64,000 nt of DNA from Curtobacterium flaccumfaciens. Its GTDB lineage: Bacteria; Actinomycetota; Actinomycetes; Actinomycetales; Microbacteriaceae. The stretch's first letter is position 1. Every line of letters starts with the position of its first letter. This document shows positions 54,474-63,798 of this stretch, in pieces. Under the pieces are notes generated by a model. The model made no database searches. It was not told the origin of the DNA and saw only the letters and a list, made by a program, of their open reading frames with translations. Both the position numbers and the translations under genes were made by a program. Location of the stretch: contig NZ_SNVW01000004.1 in assembly GCF_004361695.1 (NCBI RefSeq), positions 339,705 to 403,704 of the forward strand, in the 5' to 3' direction.

Positions 54474-54884
54474 TTACGCCTCGGTCGTCTCTGCTGCGTC
54501 GTCGGCCTCGGCCGGAGCGGCCGGGGCCTTCTTCTCCGACTTCGGCTTCAGGACGGCCTTCTTCGACGAGTCGACGACGAAGGGCTCCTTCGGCTGCTTG
54601 ACCTTGACCTTGGACTCGGTGTCCTTCTCGCCCTTGAACTTGGCCCAGTCGCCGGTGAGCTTGAGGAGCGCCGCGACCTGCTCGGTCGGCTGCGCGCCGA
54701 CGCCGAGCCAGTACTGCGCACGGTCGGACTTGACCTCGATGAACGAGGGCTCCTCGGTGGGGTGGTACTTGCCGATCTCCTCGATCACACGACCATCGCG
54801 CTTGGTGCGCGAGTCGGCGACGACGATGCGGTAGTACGGCGCACGGATCTTGCCGAGGCGCTTGAGACGGATCTTGACAGCCAC
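54474..54884 (-). CDS. rpsP: 30S ribosomal protein S16
   Basis: S16 begins [20 protein letters not shown]. The 136 residues exceed the usual ~85 because of a Lys/Ala/Glu-rich C-terminal tail ([19 protein letters not shown]), common in actinobacteria. GTG at 54884 has CAGGAGT 5 bases upstream. First gene of the rpsP-khpA-rimM-trmD operon. Confidence 0.96.
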   Translation of the reverse strand: MAVKIRLKRLGKIRAPYYRIVVADSRTKRDGRVIEEIGKYHPTEEPSFIEVKSDRAQYWLGVGAQPTEQVAALLKLTGDWAKFKGEKDTESKVKVKQPKEPFVVDSSKKAVLKPKSEKKAPAAPAEADDAAETTEA

Positions 54885-55048
54885 AATTACTCCTGTTGCG
54901 TGATGTTGTGGTTGAACCGGAACCGCGGGCGTGGGGGCACACACGGTGAAAGCTCGGAATGAGTCGCGCACAGCTGGATAGAGGGTCGAGCAGGCGCGAT
55001 TCGACCGTTCATTCTTACAGATTCCCGGCCGGGATGCGAGTCGACTCG
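54885..55048 (-). promoter_or_regulatory. rpsP operon leader
   Basis: 164 bases between the dienoyl-CoA reductase stop and rpsP, relatively AT-rich. It presumably holds the ribosomal operon promoter, but no clear hexamer pair was assigned. No terminator hairpin was seen after the reductase gene. Confidence 0.35.
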
Positions 55049-57166
55049 CTACGGGGCGAGTCGTCGGACGGCTTCGAGTGCCTCGGAGGTCGCACGGACC
55101 GCGTCGACGCTCCGGGCGTCCCGGGCACCGCCGACGACGGCGTGCGGCACGTCGGCGTCCTCGAGGGCCGCCACGAGGCCGTCGACGGGCCCGCGCTCCT
55201 GCCCGGCGCAGAGCACGACGTGGTCCGCCGGCACCGCCCGTTCGTCGCCGTGCTCGTCGCGGATCCAGAGCGCGCCCGGCTCGATGCGCAGGTACTCCTG
55301 CACGCCGCCGACCAGGTGCACGCCGGTGTCACGGAGCCGGCCGATCGCGACCCAGCGCGACGTGATGCCGATCCCCTGGCCGAACTTGCCCGAGCGCCGG
55401 AGCACGGTGACGTCGCCGCCGGGTCGGAGCGTGCGGGTCGCCGCGGGGAGCCGTTGCGGCACGTCGCCGACGACGACCTCGGACACGTCGAGGTCCCAGC
55501 GGGCGGCGAACTGGGTCGCACGGTGCGCCTCGTCGGGCGACTCGGTGAGGAACGCCGCCGTGTCGACGCCGATCCCCCCGCCGCCGATCACCGCGACGGT
55601 GCCCGCGGGGACGCCCTCCCGCAGTGCCTGCTCGTAGGTCCGGACGTGCGGGAGGGAGGACCCGGGGATGTCGACCGTGCGCGGGACCACGCCGGGGGCG
55701 AGGACGACCGCGTCGCTGCCGGCCAGGTCGGCGGCGGTCGCGGCCCGACCGAGGTGGATCGTCGCGCCGCGTTCCTCGAGCTCCGCACGGGCGGACCGGA
55801 CCGTCGCGGCGTAGTCCTCCTTCCCGGGCACGAGGGCGGCGAGGTCGAACTGGCCACCGAGCCGGTCGGTGGCCTCCCAGAGCGTCACGGTGTGCCCGCG
55901 GCGCGCGGCGTCGACGGCCGCCGCGAGCCCGGCCGGCCCACCGCCGACCACGTCGACGCGCTTCGGGTCGGTCGTCGGGCGTGCCGGGAACGCGACCTCG
56001 CGGGCGGCGCGCGGGTTGACCAGGCAGGACACGGGCTGGCCGATGATCGACCGGTCGAGGCACGCCTGGTTGCAGCCGATGCAGGTGTTCACCAGCGCGA
56101 ACCGGCCCGCGAGCGAGCGGGACACGATCGCCGGGTCGGCGAGGAACGGCCGGGCGAGGGCCACCGCGTCGATGAGCCCGTCGGCGAGCACGGCCTCGCC
56201 GTCGCGGAGGTCCGTCATCCGGTTCGACGCGATCACCCGGACGTCCGGGTACGGGGAGGCGCGGACGACCCCGGCGATGCGCGCGGCGTAGGCCAGCCAG
56301 GCGCCGTGCGGGACCGCGGCCTGCACGGTCGGCGTGCGGGACTCGTGCCAGCCGATGCCGACCGAGATCCCGTCGAGCCCGAGCGGCAGCAGGTCGTGCA
56401 CGAGGGCGTCGACGTCGTCGTCCGTCGAGGACCCCGGCATCAGGTCGGCGCCGGAGAGCCGGATCGTCACGGCCAGGTCGGGCACCGCCGCACGGACAGC
56501 GGCGACGACCGCCACCGCGAACCGCCGCCGACGCTCGGGCGAACCGCCCCACTCGTCGTCGCGCAGGTTCGTCAGCGGCGACTGGAACTGGTTGATGAGG
56601 TAGCCCTCGGACGCCATGATCTCGACGCCGTCGAACCCGATGTCCCGTGCGGAGCGGGCGGCGGCGGCGAAGTCCTCGATGGTCCGCTCGATCTCGGCGA
56701 CCGTGAGCGCGGACGGCACCACGCCGCGGGCGGCTGCCCACGGCAGGGCCGACGGCGCCACCACGCGCTGCGGGTCGCCGTGGCGGTCGACCATCCCCGA
56801 CGCCAGCGCGTACCGGCCGGCGTGGAAGAGCTGCGCGAGGATGACGGACCCCTCGTCGTGCACGGCCTCGACCGCGGCACGGAACCGCTCGTCCGATCCC
56901 CCGACGCCGAACACGGCGAAGTCCGGACCGCCGCGGGCCTCGTCGCTGACGGCGATGCCGCCGGTGATGATGCACGCGGCGCCGCCGGCGGCACGCTCGC
57001 GGTAGAACGCCGCCATCCCGGCCCCGCCGTCGTCGTGCACCTCGAGCCCGGTGTGCATCGACCCCATCACCACCCGGTTCGGCATGGTCACGGGGCCGAG
57101 CGTCCACGGCGAGGAGACGGTCCGGAGGGAGTCCGGCACGACGGGGGCGGAAGCGACGCTGCTCAT
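55049..57166 (-). CDS. 2,4-dienoyl-CoA reductase-like FMN/FAD/4Fe-4S oxidoreductase
   Basis: A 705-residue protein with the FadH architecture. The N-terminal old-yellow-enzyme barrel (residues ~20-330) has [21 protein letters not shown] and GYLINQF. A 4Fe-4S site [20 protein letters not shown] follows, then an FAD/NAD(P) module with [12 protein letters not shown] and [16 protein letters not shown]. FadH reduces conjugated dienoyl-CoA esters with NADPH. In this cluster it would reduce a cyclic dienoyl-CoA intermediate (inference). ATG at 57166 lies 4 bases after the SDR stop, so the two genes are coupled. Confidence 0.92.
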   Translation of the reverse strand: MSSVASAPVVPDSLRTVSSPWTLGPVTMPNRVVMGSMHTGLEVHDDGGAGMAAFYRERAAGGAACIITGGIAVSDEARGGPDFAVFGVGGSDERFRAAVEAVHDEGSVILAQLFHAGRYALASGMVDRHGDPQRVVAPSALPWAAARGVVPSALTVAEIERTIEDFAAAARSARDIGFDGVEIMASEGYLINQFQSPLTNLRDDEWGGSPERRRRFAVAVVAAVRAAVPDLAVTIRLSGADLMPGSSTDDDVDALVHDLLPLGLDGISVGIGWHESRTPTVQAAVPHGAWLAYAARIAGVVRASPYPDVRVIASNRMTDLRDGEAVLADGLIDAVALARPFLADPAIVSRSLAGRFALVNTCIGCNQACLDRSIIGQPVSCLVNPRAAREVAFPARPTTDPKRVDVVGGGPAGLAAAVDAARRGHTVTLWEATDRLGGQFDLAALVPGKEDYAATVRSARAELEERGATIHLGRAATAADLAGSDAVVLAPGVVPRTVDIPGSSLPHVRTYEQALREGVPAGTVAVIGGGGIGVDTAAFLTESPDEAHRATQFAARWDLDVSEVVVGDVPQRLPAATRTLRPGGDVTVLRRSGKFGQGIGITSRWVAIGRLRDTGVHLVGGVQEYLRIEPGALWIRDEHGDERAVPADHVVLCAGQERGPVDGLVAALEDADVPHAVVGGARDARSVDAVRATSEALEAVRRLAP

Positions 57167-57170
57167 GCGC

Positions 57171-57995
57171 CTATTCTGCCGCGGGGAGCACCGCGTCACG
57201 GAGCGGCGACGTCGTGTCCGCCCAGAACGGCGGCGCGATCACGGTCAGGCCGCCGTCCACCGACAGCACCTGCCCGGTGATGTAGCCGGCCTTGTCGGAC
57301 AGCAGGAAGTCCACCGCGTCGGCCATGTCGTCGGCCGTGCCGGGGCGCTGCAGCGGGAGCTTCTCGAACACGGACTCGATCGGCGCCTGGCCGGGGACCT
57401 TCGTGTAGAAGTACTCGAGCGAGTCGGTGTCGATCAGGCCGCCGTTGACCGCGTTCACGGTGATCTGCCGCGGACCGAACTCGACCGCCATGTACTTCAT
57501 GTAGGACTCGCTCATGGCCTTCGCGGCACCGAGCGCGGCGTAGGTCGGGAACGCGCGGAGCGACCCGTACGAGGTGACGACGACGATGCGGCCACCCCGG
57601 TCCATCAGCTCGGCGGCACGCTGCGCGCCGAGCACGAACGAGCGCGCGTTGGTCGCGTAGCTGCGGTCGAGGTGGTGCAGCTTGAGCTCCTTCACCGGCT
57701 TGAACGCGCTGGCGGCGGCGTTCGCGACGAAGTAGTCCAGCCGACCGTAGGTGTCCCGCACCAGGTCGAAGAGCGCGTCGATCGACTCCGGCTGCTCGAT
57801 GTCGACCTGCGCCGTGATGCCGTCCCCACCGGCGGCCTTCACGTCGGCCAGTGACTCCTCGGCCAGGTCCGCGTTGCCCTTGTACGTCACGACGACGGTG
57901 ACGCCGCGCTGGCCGAGCTTCTGGGCGAGCAGTCGTCCGATGCCGCGCGAGGCGCCCGTGATGAGTGCGATGGGGGCGGTGGTGCTGTCGGTCAC
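57171..57995 (-). CDS. SDR-family enoyl reductase (FabL/ChcA-like)
   Basis: A 274-residue short-chain dehydrogenase. The NADP-binding motif is GASRGIG (14-20). The active site is Tyr152 with Lys159, a Y-x6-K spacing typical of enoyl reductases such as FabL/FabI rather than the Y-x3-K of ordinary SDRs. The stretch MAVEFGPRQITVNAVNGGLI, then DTDSL, closely resembles Bacillus FabL. The 1-cyclohexenylcarbonyl-CoA reductase ChcA of Streptomyces is also an SDR enoyl-CoA reductase. In this context I infer a cyclohexenyl-CoA reductase role, though a fatty-acid enoyl reductase remains possible. GTG start at 57995, with AGAAGGA upstream. Confidence 0.85.
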   Translation of the reverse strand: MTDSTTAPIALITGASRGIGRLLAQKLGQRGVTVVVTYKGNADLAEESLADVKAAGGDGITAQVDIEQPESIDALFDLVRDTYGRLDYFVANAAASAFKPVKELKLHHLDRSYATNARSFVLGAQRAAELMDRGGRIVVVTSYGSLRAFPTYAALGAAKAMSESYMKYMAVEFGPRQITVNAVNGGLIDTDSLEYFYTKVPGQAPIESVFEKLPLQRPGTADDMADAVDFLLSDKAGYITGQVLSVDGGLTVIAPPFWADTTSPLRDAVLPAAE

Positions 57996-58030
57996 GTCGG
58001 TCCTTCTGGGTTGCGTTGCGGGAGTGGGTG

Positions 58031-58076
58031 ACGGACGGGAGGCGCGGTGCGGGGCCGCACCGCGCCTCCAGTCCGG
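58031..58076. terminator. Palindromic hairpin, GGAGGC family, inside the CoA cluster
   Basis: ACGGACGGGAGGCGCGGTGC ... GCACCGCGCCTCCAGTCCG. It lies between the acyl-CoA dehydrogenase stop and the SDR start, both on the minus strand. It would split the cluster into two transcripts or attenuate the downstream pair. Confidence 0.7.
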
Positions 58077-58090
58077 TACTGGGTTGCGGT

Positions 58091-59260
58091 CTAGAACCCG
58101 GCCTGGCCGGTCACGACGGCACGGCCGACGACCAGCTTCTGGATCTCGTTGGTGCCCTCCTCGAAGCGCTGCGCGCGCGCGTCGCGGTAGACGCGCTCGA
58201 TCGCGTTGCGCTTCCAGTAGCCCTGACCGCCGTGCACCTGCAGCGCCTTGTCGGTGACGCGGGCGAGCATGTCGACGGCGACCATCTTCGAGGCGCTGGA
58301 GAGCGTGCCGGCGTCCGGACGGCCCTCTTCGTAGGCGCGCGCGGCCTCGAGCACCAGCGCGCGGGCGGCGGCGATGTCCGCGTAGTTCTCGGCGAGGTAG
58401 AACTGGATCGCCTGCCGGCTGGAGAGCTTCTTGCCGAAGGTCTCGCGCTTGTTCGCGTACTCGACGGCGAGCTCGTTCGCCCGTTCGGCCAGGCCGACGG
58501 CACTCATCGCGACGGACACGCGGCTCGGCAGCAGGAACCCGCCGAGCGCGACCTCGAGGCCCTGGCCCTCCTCGCCCAGGCGGGCGCTGGCCGGGATCGG
58601 CGTCTCGGTGAAGCGCAGGATCGCGTGGTCAGTGCCGCGGATGCCCATCGTGTCGGAGTCGTCGACGACCTCGGCCCCGGGCAGGCCGGAGTTCGGCATC
58701 AGGAACGCGACCGTGCCGTCCTGGCCGCTGGTGCCCTCGAGGCGCGCGGCGATGAGCCAGTAGTCCGCCTTCACGCCGAACGTGATGAGGTGCTTCTCAC
58801 CGTTCATCACGTAGGTGTCGCCCTCGCGCCGGACAGTGGTGCGGATGTCCGCGCCGGTGCCGGCGGTGGCCTCGGTCAGCGTGAAGGCGACGAGCTTGTC
58901 CCCCGCGACGCTCGGCTTGACGACCTGCTCGATCTGCTCCGGCGTCGCGTACGGCTGCATCGCGCGCCAGGTGCCGTTGATGACGTGGACGAGCATGCGG
59001 ATCGACGCGTGCGAGCGCGACACGATCTCCATGACCTCGAGGTAGCGCGAGAACGGGATGTCGCGCCCGCCGAGCTCGGTCGGCGCCGCGAGGGACAGCC
59101 AGCCCTTGTCCTTGAGCTCCTGGAAGAGCTCGGGCGCGACCTGTCCGGTGCGCTCGATCTCCTCGGCCCACTCCTCGCCGCGACCGCGAACCCATTCGGT
59201 GACCTCGGTCTTGAGCTGCTGGAAGTCCTGCTCGGTTGCCGTTTCCGTGACCAGCGTCAT
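58091..59260 (-). CDS. Acyl-CoA dehydrogenase
   Basis: An FAD-dependent acyl-CoA dehydrogenase, 389 residues. FAD/substrate motifs include FTLTEATAGTGADIRTT and GIRGTDHAILRF. The C-terminal YRDARAQRFEEGTNEIQ holds the likely catalytic Glu (EGT). Such enzymes introduce or isomerise a double bond next to the CoA ester. In this cluster the substrate may be a cyclohexyl or cyclohexenyl-CoA. The ATG overlaps the ligase stop by 4 bases (ATGA). Confidence 0.93.
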   Translation of the reverse strand: MTLVTETATEQDFQQLKTEVTEWVRGRGEEWAEEIERTGQVAPELFQELKDKGWLSLAAPTELGGRDIPFSRYLEVMEIVSRSHASIRMLVHVINGTWRAMQPYATPEQIEQVVKPSVAGDKLVAFTLTEATAGTGADIRTTVRREGDTYVMNGEKHLITFGVKADYWLIAARLEGTSGQDGTVAFLMPNSGLPGAEVVDDSDTMGIRGTDHAILRFTETPIPASARLGEEGQGLEVALGGFLLPSRVSVAMSAVGLAERANELAVEYANKRETFGKKLSSRQAIQFYLAENYADIAAARALVLEAARAYEEGRPDAGTLSSASKMVAVDMLARVTDKALQVHGGQGYWKRNAIERVYRDARAQRFEEGTNEIQKLVVGRAVVTGQAGF

Positions 59261-62200
59261 CGTGTCTCGTTCTCCTTCGTCGCGACGAGCGCGGCTGCCT
59301 GCTCGCGCAGGACGTTCTTCTGGACCTTGCCGACCGCGTTGCGCGGCAGCTCGGCGATGTACTCGAGTCGTTCCGGCCAGTAGTACTTGCTCACGCCCGC
59401 CTTGTCGAGCGCCCGCTGCATCCCGGCGAAGTCGAGCCGTTCGGCACCCGCCGCCGGCACGACGAACGCGCAGGCACGCTCCCCGAGCCGGGCGTCCGGC
59501 ATCGCGACGATCGCGACGTCGGTGACGAGCGGGTGCTGGTAGAGCAGGTTCTCGATCTCGACGACCGGGATCTTCTCGCCGCCGCGGTTGATGACGTCCT
59601 TGATGCGCCCCGTGATCGACAGGAAGCCCTTGTCGGAGACCTTCGCCAGGTCGCCGGTGCGGTACCAGCCGTCCGCGGTGAAGACGTCGTCGGTCAGGTC
59701 GGGCCGGTCGAGGTACCCGTCGAACATCGTCGGCGAGAACAGCTCGAAGTTGCCCTCGGTCTCGGCCGGCAGCTCGTGACCCTCGTCGTCGACGATGCGG
59801 ATCGAGATGCCGGGCAGCGCGCGGCCGTCGTGGCCGTAGGCGTCCGCCGGGTCGTCCGACGGGCTCGACAGGGCTCCGAGGCAGGTCTCGCTCGTGCCGA
59901 ACGCACCGAGGATCGCGCTGCCGAGGACACTGCTCGCACGCTGGGCCAGCGCCCGGGGCACCGCGGCGCCCGTCGGCACGAAGATCCGGAGCGACTCCGG
60001 CTGCGGCGCACCGGCCTCGACCAGGTCGACGAGGTCCGTCAGGAACGGCGTCGCGCACTGCACGAAGGTCGCCCCCGCGGCGCCGAACGCCTGCTCGAGC
60101 GCGACGGTGCCGTCCCACACCGGCTGGATGACCTGCGGGGCGCCGAGCCGGAACGCGAGCAGCATGCCGTACAGGAAGCCGGTCTGGTGGGCGAGCGGCG
60201 ACGGGATGTAGATCCGGTCCTCGCTCGTCAGGCCGGACTGGGCGACGTGCATGGCGGTCGCCAGGCCGAGGGTGCGGTGCGGGTGCTGCACGCCCTTCGG
60301 CTCGCCGGTGGTGCCGGAGGTGAACAGCAGCTGGCAGACGTCGTCCGGGCCCGGGGCGTGCGACCGGATCTGGTCGACGTCCACCTGCACCGCCTCGAGC
60401 GCCGTGTCGAAGTAGCGCCAGTTCCAGTCGCTCGCCGCGACGCGTTCGGCGGCGTCGGCCGGCAGGGGTGCCTGGTTCGTCGGGCTGTCCGCGATCCCCC
60501 GGGCCTCGGCACGGAGCACGATGACGTGCTCGACGGCGAGTCGACGCTGCTGCGCCTGCGCCTCGTCGATGACGTCGAGGAGTTCGAGCGCGGGACGGCG
60601 CTTCCGGAAGAGGTTCGGCAGGAACACCACGCGGGCCCGGGACCGGGCGAGCGTCATCGTGGTCTCACGGGGACCGAACACGGGCATGATCGGCGTCGCG
60701 ACGGCGCCGATCTGGATGGCGCCGAGGGTGATCGACACGAACTCGCGCCAGTTCGGCAGCTGCATCGCCACGGACTCGCCCCGCCGGACACCGAGCTCGA
60801 GGAGCAGCGCGGAGACCTTGTCGGCCTCGTCCTGCAGTTGCTTCCACGTGGTGTTCACCGGCTCGGGGCCGCCGACCTCGATCACGGCCAGGCCGTCCGG
60901 GTCCTGCTCGGACAGGGCGCGGACCTTCTCGCTGAGCACCAGCGGGTCCGCGTCGACACCGGTGAGCTCGGGCAGCACGGCCGCGGGGCGGTCCTGCGGC
61001 GCCACCGGGGCGTCACGCGACTCCCCCAGGTCGGTGCGCTCGGGCGCTTCGGACTCGGCCGCGTCGATCCGGTCGTCGCGGGCGACCTGGGCCGCCAGGC
61101 CGTCGCCGACCTCCATGTCGAGCCCGACGGCGTTCATCGCCTCGAGGAAGGTCGGGTACGAGATCCGGTACGCGCGCGGATAGGTCAGCGAGGACGTGCC
61201 CTCGGCCTTCGACGCGGCGACCGCGAGCGACATCAGCACGCGGTGGTCGTTGAACGAGGACATCGGGCTGCCGTGCAGCTCGCCCGGTCGGACACCGGTC
61301 ACCCGGAGCTCGTCGGCGCCCTGCTCGGCACGGCCGCCCATCCGGTTCAGCTGGAGCATCGCCGCGACGCGGTCGGACTCCTTCAGTCGGATGTGCGCCA
61401 CGTTCCAGAGCCGGGTCGTGCCCTCGGCGAAGGTCGCCATCGTCGACAGGACGGGCAGCAGGTCCGGGATCGGCTGGCAGTCGATGTCGAGGGGCCGCAG
61501 CGGCGAACCGTCGTGCTCGATGCGCACGAAGCCGGTCTCCTCGTCGATCCGCATCGGGACACCCATCGCCGTGGCGAGGTCGAGGAACTCGCTCTCCGGG
61601 TGGTCGGTCTCGGCGGTCGTGAACGCCGTCATGCCGCGGAGCAGCACGTTCGACTCGCGGATGCCGGCAGCGGCGATGCCGAACGCGGCCGAGCCGATGT
61701 CCGGCGGGATGACGTAGTCGTGCGGGGTGGCCTGCTGGTTCGCCGGGATCCGGTACTCGAGCCAGTCGTCGGAGACCTCGACCGTCAGGCCGAACTGCCG
61801 CATCATGCGGACCGTCAGCTCGACGTAGGGCTGCTCGTTGAGGCGTCCGCCGGTGATGTGGATCCGGGTCTCCTGCTCGGCGAACGGTGCCACCAGGAGC
61901 AGGCCGGAGATCCACTGCGACAGGGTGCCGGCGATCTGGACGTCCCCGCCGCGCGGGCGCTTCGGCTGGACGGTGACGGGCGGGCAGTCGTTCGTGGCCT
62001 CGAGCTCGATGCCCATCTGGGCGAGCGAGGTGAGCAGCGCCTTGATCGGGCGCCGCTGGAAGTACTTCATGCCGGAGAGGGTCATCGGCTTGTCCGCGAG
62101 GGACGCCAGGCCGGTCATGAAGTAGAGCGTCGTGCCGGATGACCCCATGTTGAGGACGCCGTCGGCACCGCGGGACCCGTGGTCGACCACGTCGGTGGCC

Positions 62201-62442
62201 TCGTACCGGCCGCCGAGCCCGGTGACGTGGTACTCGTTGCCCCGCCGCTTGATGTCGACCCCGAGCGCTCGGAGCGTCCCGACGGTCCACTCGACCTGCC
62301 GGGTGGCGCTGATGCCGGAGACGATGCTCGTCCCCTTCGCCAGCGACGCGAGCACCAGCGCGCGGTGCGCGTGGTACTTCGAGACCGGGATGTCGAGTTC
62401 CCCGACGAGCGGTGCGGACGTCCCGCGCACGACCAACTGCAT
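59257..62442 (-). CDS. Fusion: EPSP-synthase-like domain + acyl-CoA synthetase
   Basis: One 1061-residue protein. Residues 1-~445 are an AroA/EPSP-synthase fold. Residues ~446-495 are a charged linker. Residues ~496-1061 are an AMP-forming CoA ligase (LLFTSGTTGEPKG, GAFGTSETCLG, YRTGDLAKVSDKGFLSITGR, RNAVGKVQKN with the catalytic Lys), like cyclohexanecarboxylate-CoA ligase. In the AroA domain Lys22, Arg27, Asp327, Glu355, Arg358 and Arg401 line up with catalytic residues. The E. coli Ser23, Arg100 and Lys411 positions are Tyr23, Tyr107 and Ile427. Loss of these phosphate/PEP contacts argues against EPSP synthesis. A dehydrating or eliminating reaction on shikimate, then CoA activation, is inferred. 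ATG at 62442 has GAGG 5 bases upstream. Confidence 0.9.
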   Translation of the reverse strand: MQLVVRGTSAPLVGELDIPVSKYHAHRALVLASLAKGTSIVSGISATRQVEWTVGTLRALGVDIKRRGNEYHVTGLGGRYEATDVVDHGSRGADGVLNMGSSGTTLYFMTGLASLADKPMTLSGMKYFQRRPIKALLTSLAQMGIELEATNDCPPVTVQPKRPRGGDVQIAGTLSQWISGLLLVAPFAEQETRIHITGGRLNEQPYVELTVRMMRQFGLTVEVSDDWLEYRIPANQQATPHDYVIPPDIGSAAFGIAAAGIRESNVLLRGMTAFTTAETDHPESEFLDLATAMGVPMRIDEETGFVRIEHDGSPLRPLDIDCQPIPDLLPVLSTMATFAEGTTRLWNVAHIRLKESDRVAAMLQLNRMGGRAEQGADELRVTGVRPGELHGSPMSSFNDHRVLMSLAVAASKAEGTSSLTYPRAYRISYPTFLEAMNAVGLDMEVGDGLAAQVARDDRIDAAESEAPERTDLGESRDAPVAPQDRPAAVLPELTGVDADPLVLSEKVRALSEQDPDGLAVIEVGGPEPVNTTWKQLQDEADKVSALLLELGVRRGESVAMQLPNWREFVSITLGAIQIGAVATPIMPVFGPRETTMTLARSRARVVFLPNLFRKRRPALELLDVIDEAQAQQRRLAVEHVIVLRAEARGIADSPTNQAPLPADAAERVAASDWNWRYFDTALEAVQVDVDQIRSHAPGPDDVCQLLFTSGTTGEPKGVQHPHRTLGLATAMHVAQSGLTSEDRIYIPSPLAHQTGFLYGMLLAFRLGAPQVIQPVWDGTVALEQAFGAAGATFVQCATPFLTDLVDLVEAGAPQPESLRIFVPTGAAVPRALAQRASSVLGSAILGAFGTSETCLGALSSPSDDPADAYGHDGRALPGISIRIVDDEGHELPAETEGNFELFSPTMFDGYLDRPDLTDDVFTADGWYRTGDLAKVSDKGFLSITGRIKDVINRGGEKIPVVEIENLLYQHPLVTDVAIVAMPDARLGERACAFVVPAAGAERLDFAGMQRALDKAGVSKYYWPERLEYIAELPRNAVGKVQKNVLREQAAALVATKENETR

Positions 62443-62568
62443 GCGTACCTCTTCCCTGTTAGCGCTTCCACGGTACGCCCGGTGTGGATCTCCTGGGAAT
62501 CGGATCCCGACGACCGGGACCGGGGTTCGTTGTGCGTGTCCGACAACGATCCGGGCAGGATGTACAGC
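62443..62568. promoter_or_regulatory. Divergent promoter region, CoA cluster / YbdK
   Basis: 126 bases between divergent genes. An AGCGCT palindrome (62461-62466) in GTTAGCGCTTCCAC context resembles half of a LacI-type operator. It lies ~19 bases before the fusion gene start. No clear -35/-10 pair assigned. Confidence 0.3.
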
Positions 62569-63699
62569 ATGGACATCCGCTTCACCGAGTCCCGCCCGTC
62601 GACCATCGGCGTCGAGTGGGAGCTCCCGCTGGTCGACCGCGCGACCGGCGACCTCGCCCCACGGGCCCCCGCCGTCATCGCCGCCGTGCACGAGCGACTG
62701 GGCGACCACGACAAGGTCACCGAGGAGCTCCTCACCAACACGGTCGAGGTCGTCACGGGCGTCCACGACACCGTGCGGGGTGCCACCGCGGAGCTGTCCG
62801 ACACGATCGGCGAGGTCATCGACGCGGCCGATCCGCTCGACGCCGACGTCATGTGCTCCGGGACGCATCCGTTCGCGCAGTGGGACCAACAGGAGATCAC
62901 CCCGGACAGCGAGCACTACACGACGCTCATCGACCGGACGCGCTGGTGGGGACGGCAGATGCTCATCTGGGGCGTCCACGTGCACGTCGGCATCGACCAC
63001 CGCGACAAGGCCGTCCCGATCATGAACGCGATGCTCGCCTACGTCCCGCACCTGCAGGCGTTCACCGCGTCGAGCCCGTTCTGGGCCGGCACCGACACCG
63101 GCTACGCGTCGAACCGGGCGCTCATGTTCCAGCAGCTCCCGACCGGCGGCCTGCCCCCGCAGCTCGGCGCCTGGGCGAACTTCGAGGAGGTCGTCGGCGA
63201 CCTCACCCACACCGGCGTCGTCGAGGGCGTCGCGGACCTGCGCTGGGACATCCGCCCGTCGCCGAAGTGGGGCACGCTCGAGAACCGGGTGTCCGACGGC
63301 ATCTCGACCCTGCACGAGGTCGGCGCCGTCACCGCGCTCGTGCAGTGCCTCGTCACCGCCTGCTCGGACCGGCTCGACGCGGGCGAGACCCTGCCCACGA
63401 TGCAGCCGTGGTTCATCCGCGAGAACAAGTGGCGTGCGGCCCGCTACGGCATGGAGGCGGAGATCATCACCAACGTCGCCGGCGACGAGCGGCTCGTGAC
63501 CGACGAGGTGCACGACCTGGTGCAGCGGCTCGACCCGATCGCCGAACGCCTCGGCTGCCAGGAGGAACTGCACCACCTCGACACCATGATCGAGCGGGGT
63601 GCGTCGTACCAGCGGCAGCTGCAGGTCGCGCAGGAGCACGGCGGCGACCTGCGTGCCGTCGTGCGGCACCTGGTCACGGAGCTGCGCGACTCCCTCTGA
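62569..63699 (+). CDS. Glutamate--cysteine ligase, YbdK family
   Basis: A 376-residue carboxylate-amine ligase of the GCS2/YbdK family that can join glutamate and cysteine. Motifs are STIGVEWELPLVDRATGDL, THPFAQW, WGVHVHVGI, and FIRENKWRAARYGMEAEII. The in vivo product is often uncertain for this family. The ATG at 62569 has GGCAGGA 8 bases upstream; an ATG three codons earlier (62560) is less well placed. It diverges from the CoA cluster. Confidence 0.9.
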   Translation: MDIRFTESRPSTIGVEWELPLVDRATGDLAPRAPAVIAAVHERLGDHDKVTEELLTNTVEVVTGVHDTVRGATAELSDTIGEVIDAADPLDADVMCSGTHPFAQWDQQEITPDSEHYTTLIDRTRWWGRQMLIWGVHVHVGIDHRDKAVPIMNAMLAYVPHLQAFTASSPFWAGTDTGYASNRALMFQQLPTGGLPPQLGAWANFEEVVGDLTHTGVVEGVADLRWDIRPSPKWGTLENRVSDGISTLHEVGAVTALVQCLVTACSDRLDAGETLPTMQPWFIRENKWRAARYGMEAEIITNVAGDERLVTDEVHDLVQRLDPIAERLGCQEELHHLDTMIERGASYQRQLQVAQEHGGDLRAVVRHLVTELRDSL

Positions 63700-63708
63700 C
63701 CCGCGGCA

Positions 63709-63798
63709 GATCGTTCCACGCGTCCCTGGTCGTTCCGCTCGTCGGAGGTCGTTCCGCTCGCAGGAGGTCGTTCCGCTCGTAGGAGGTCGTTCCTTCCG
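63709..63798. repeat. 19-bp tandem repeat after ybdK, ~4.7 copies
   Basis: Units GGTCGTTCCGCTCGTCGGA, with CAGGA or TAGGA variants, start at 63728, 63747 and 63766. A degenerate unit precedes them (63709) and a partial one follows (63785). No gene in this stretch. Confidence 0.85.
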
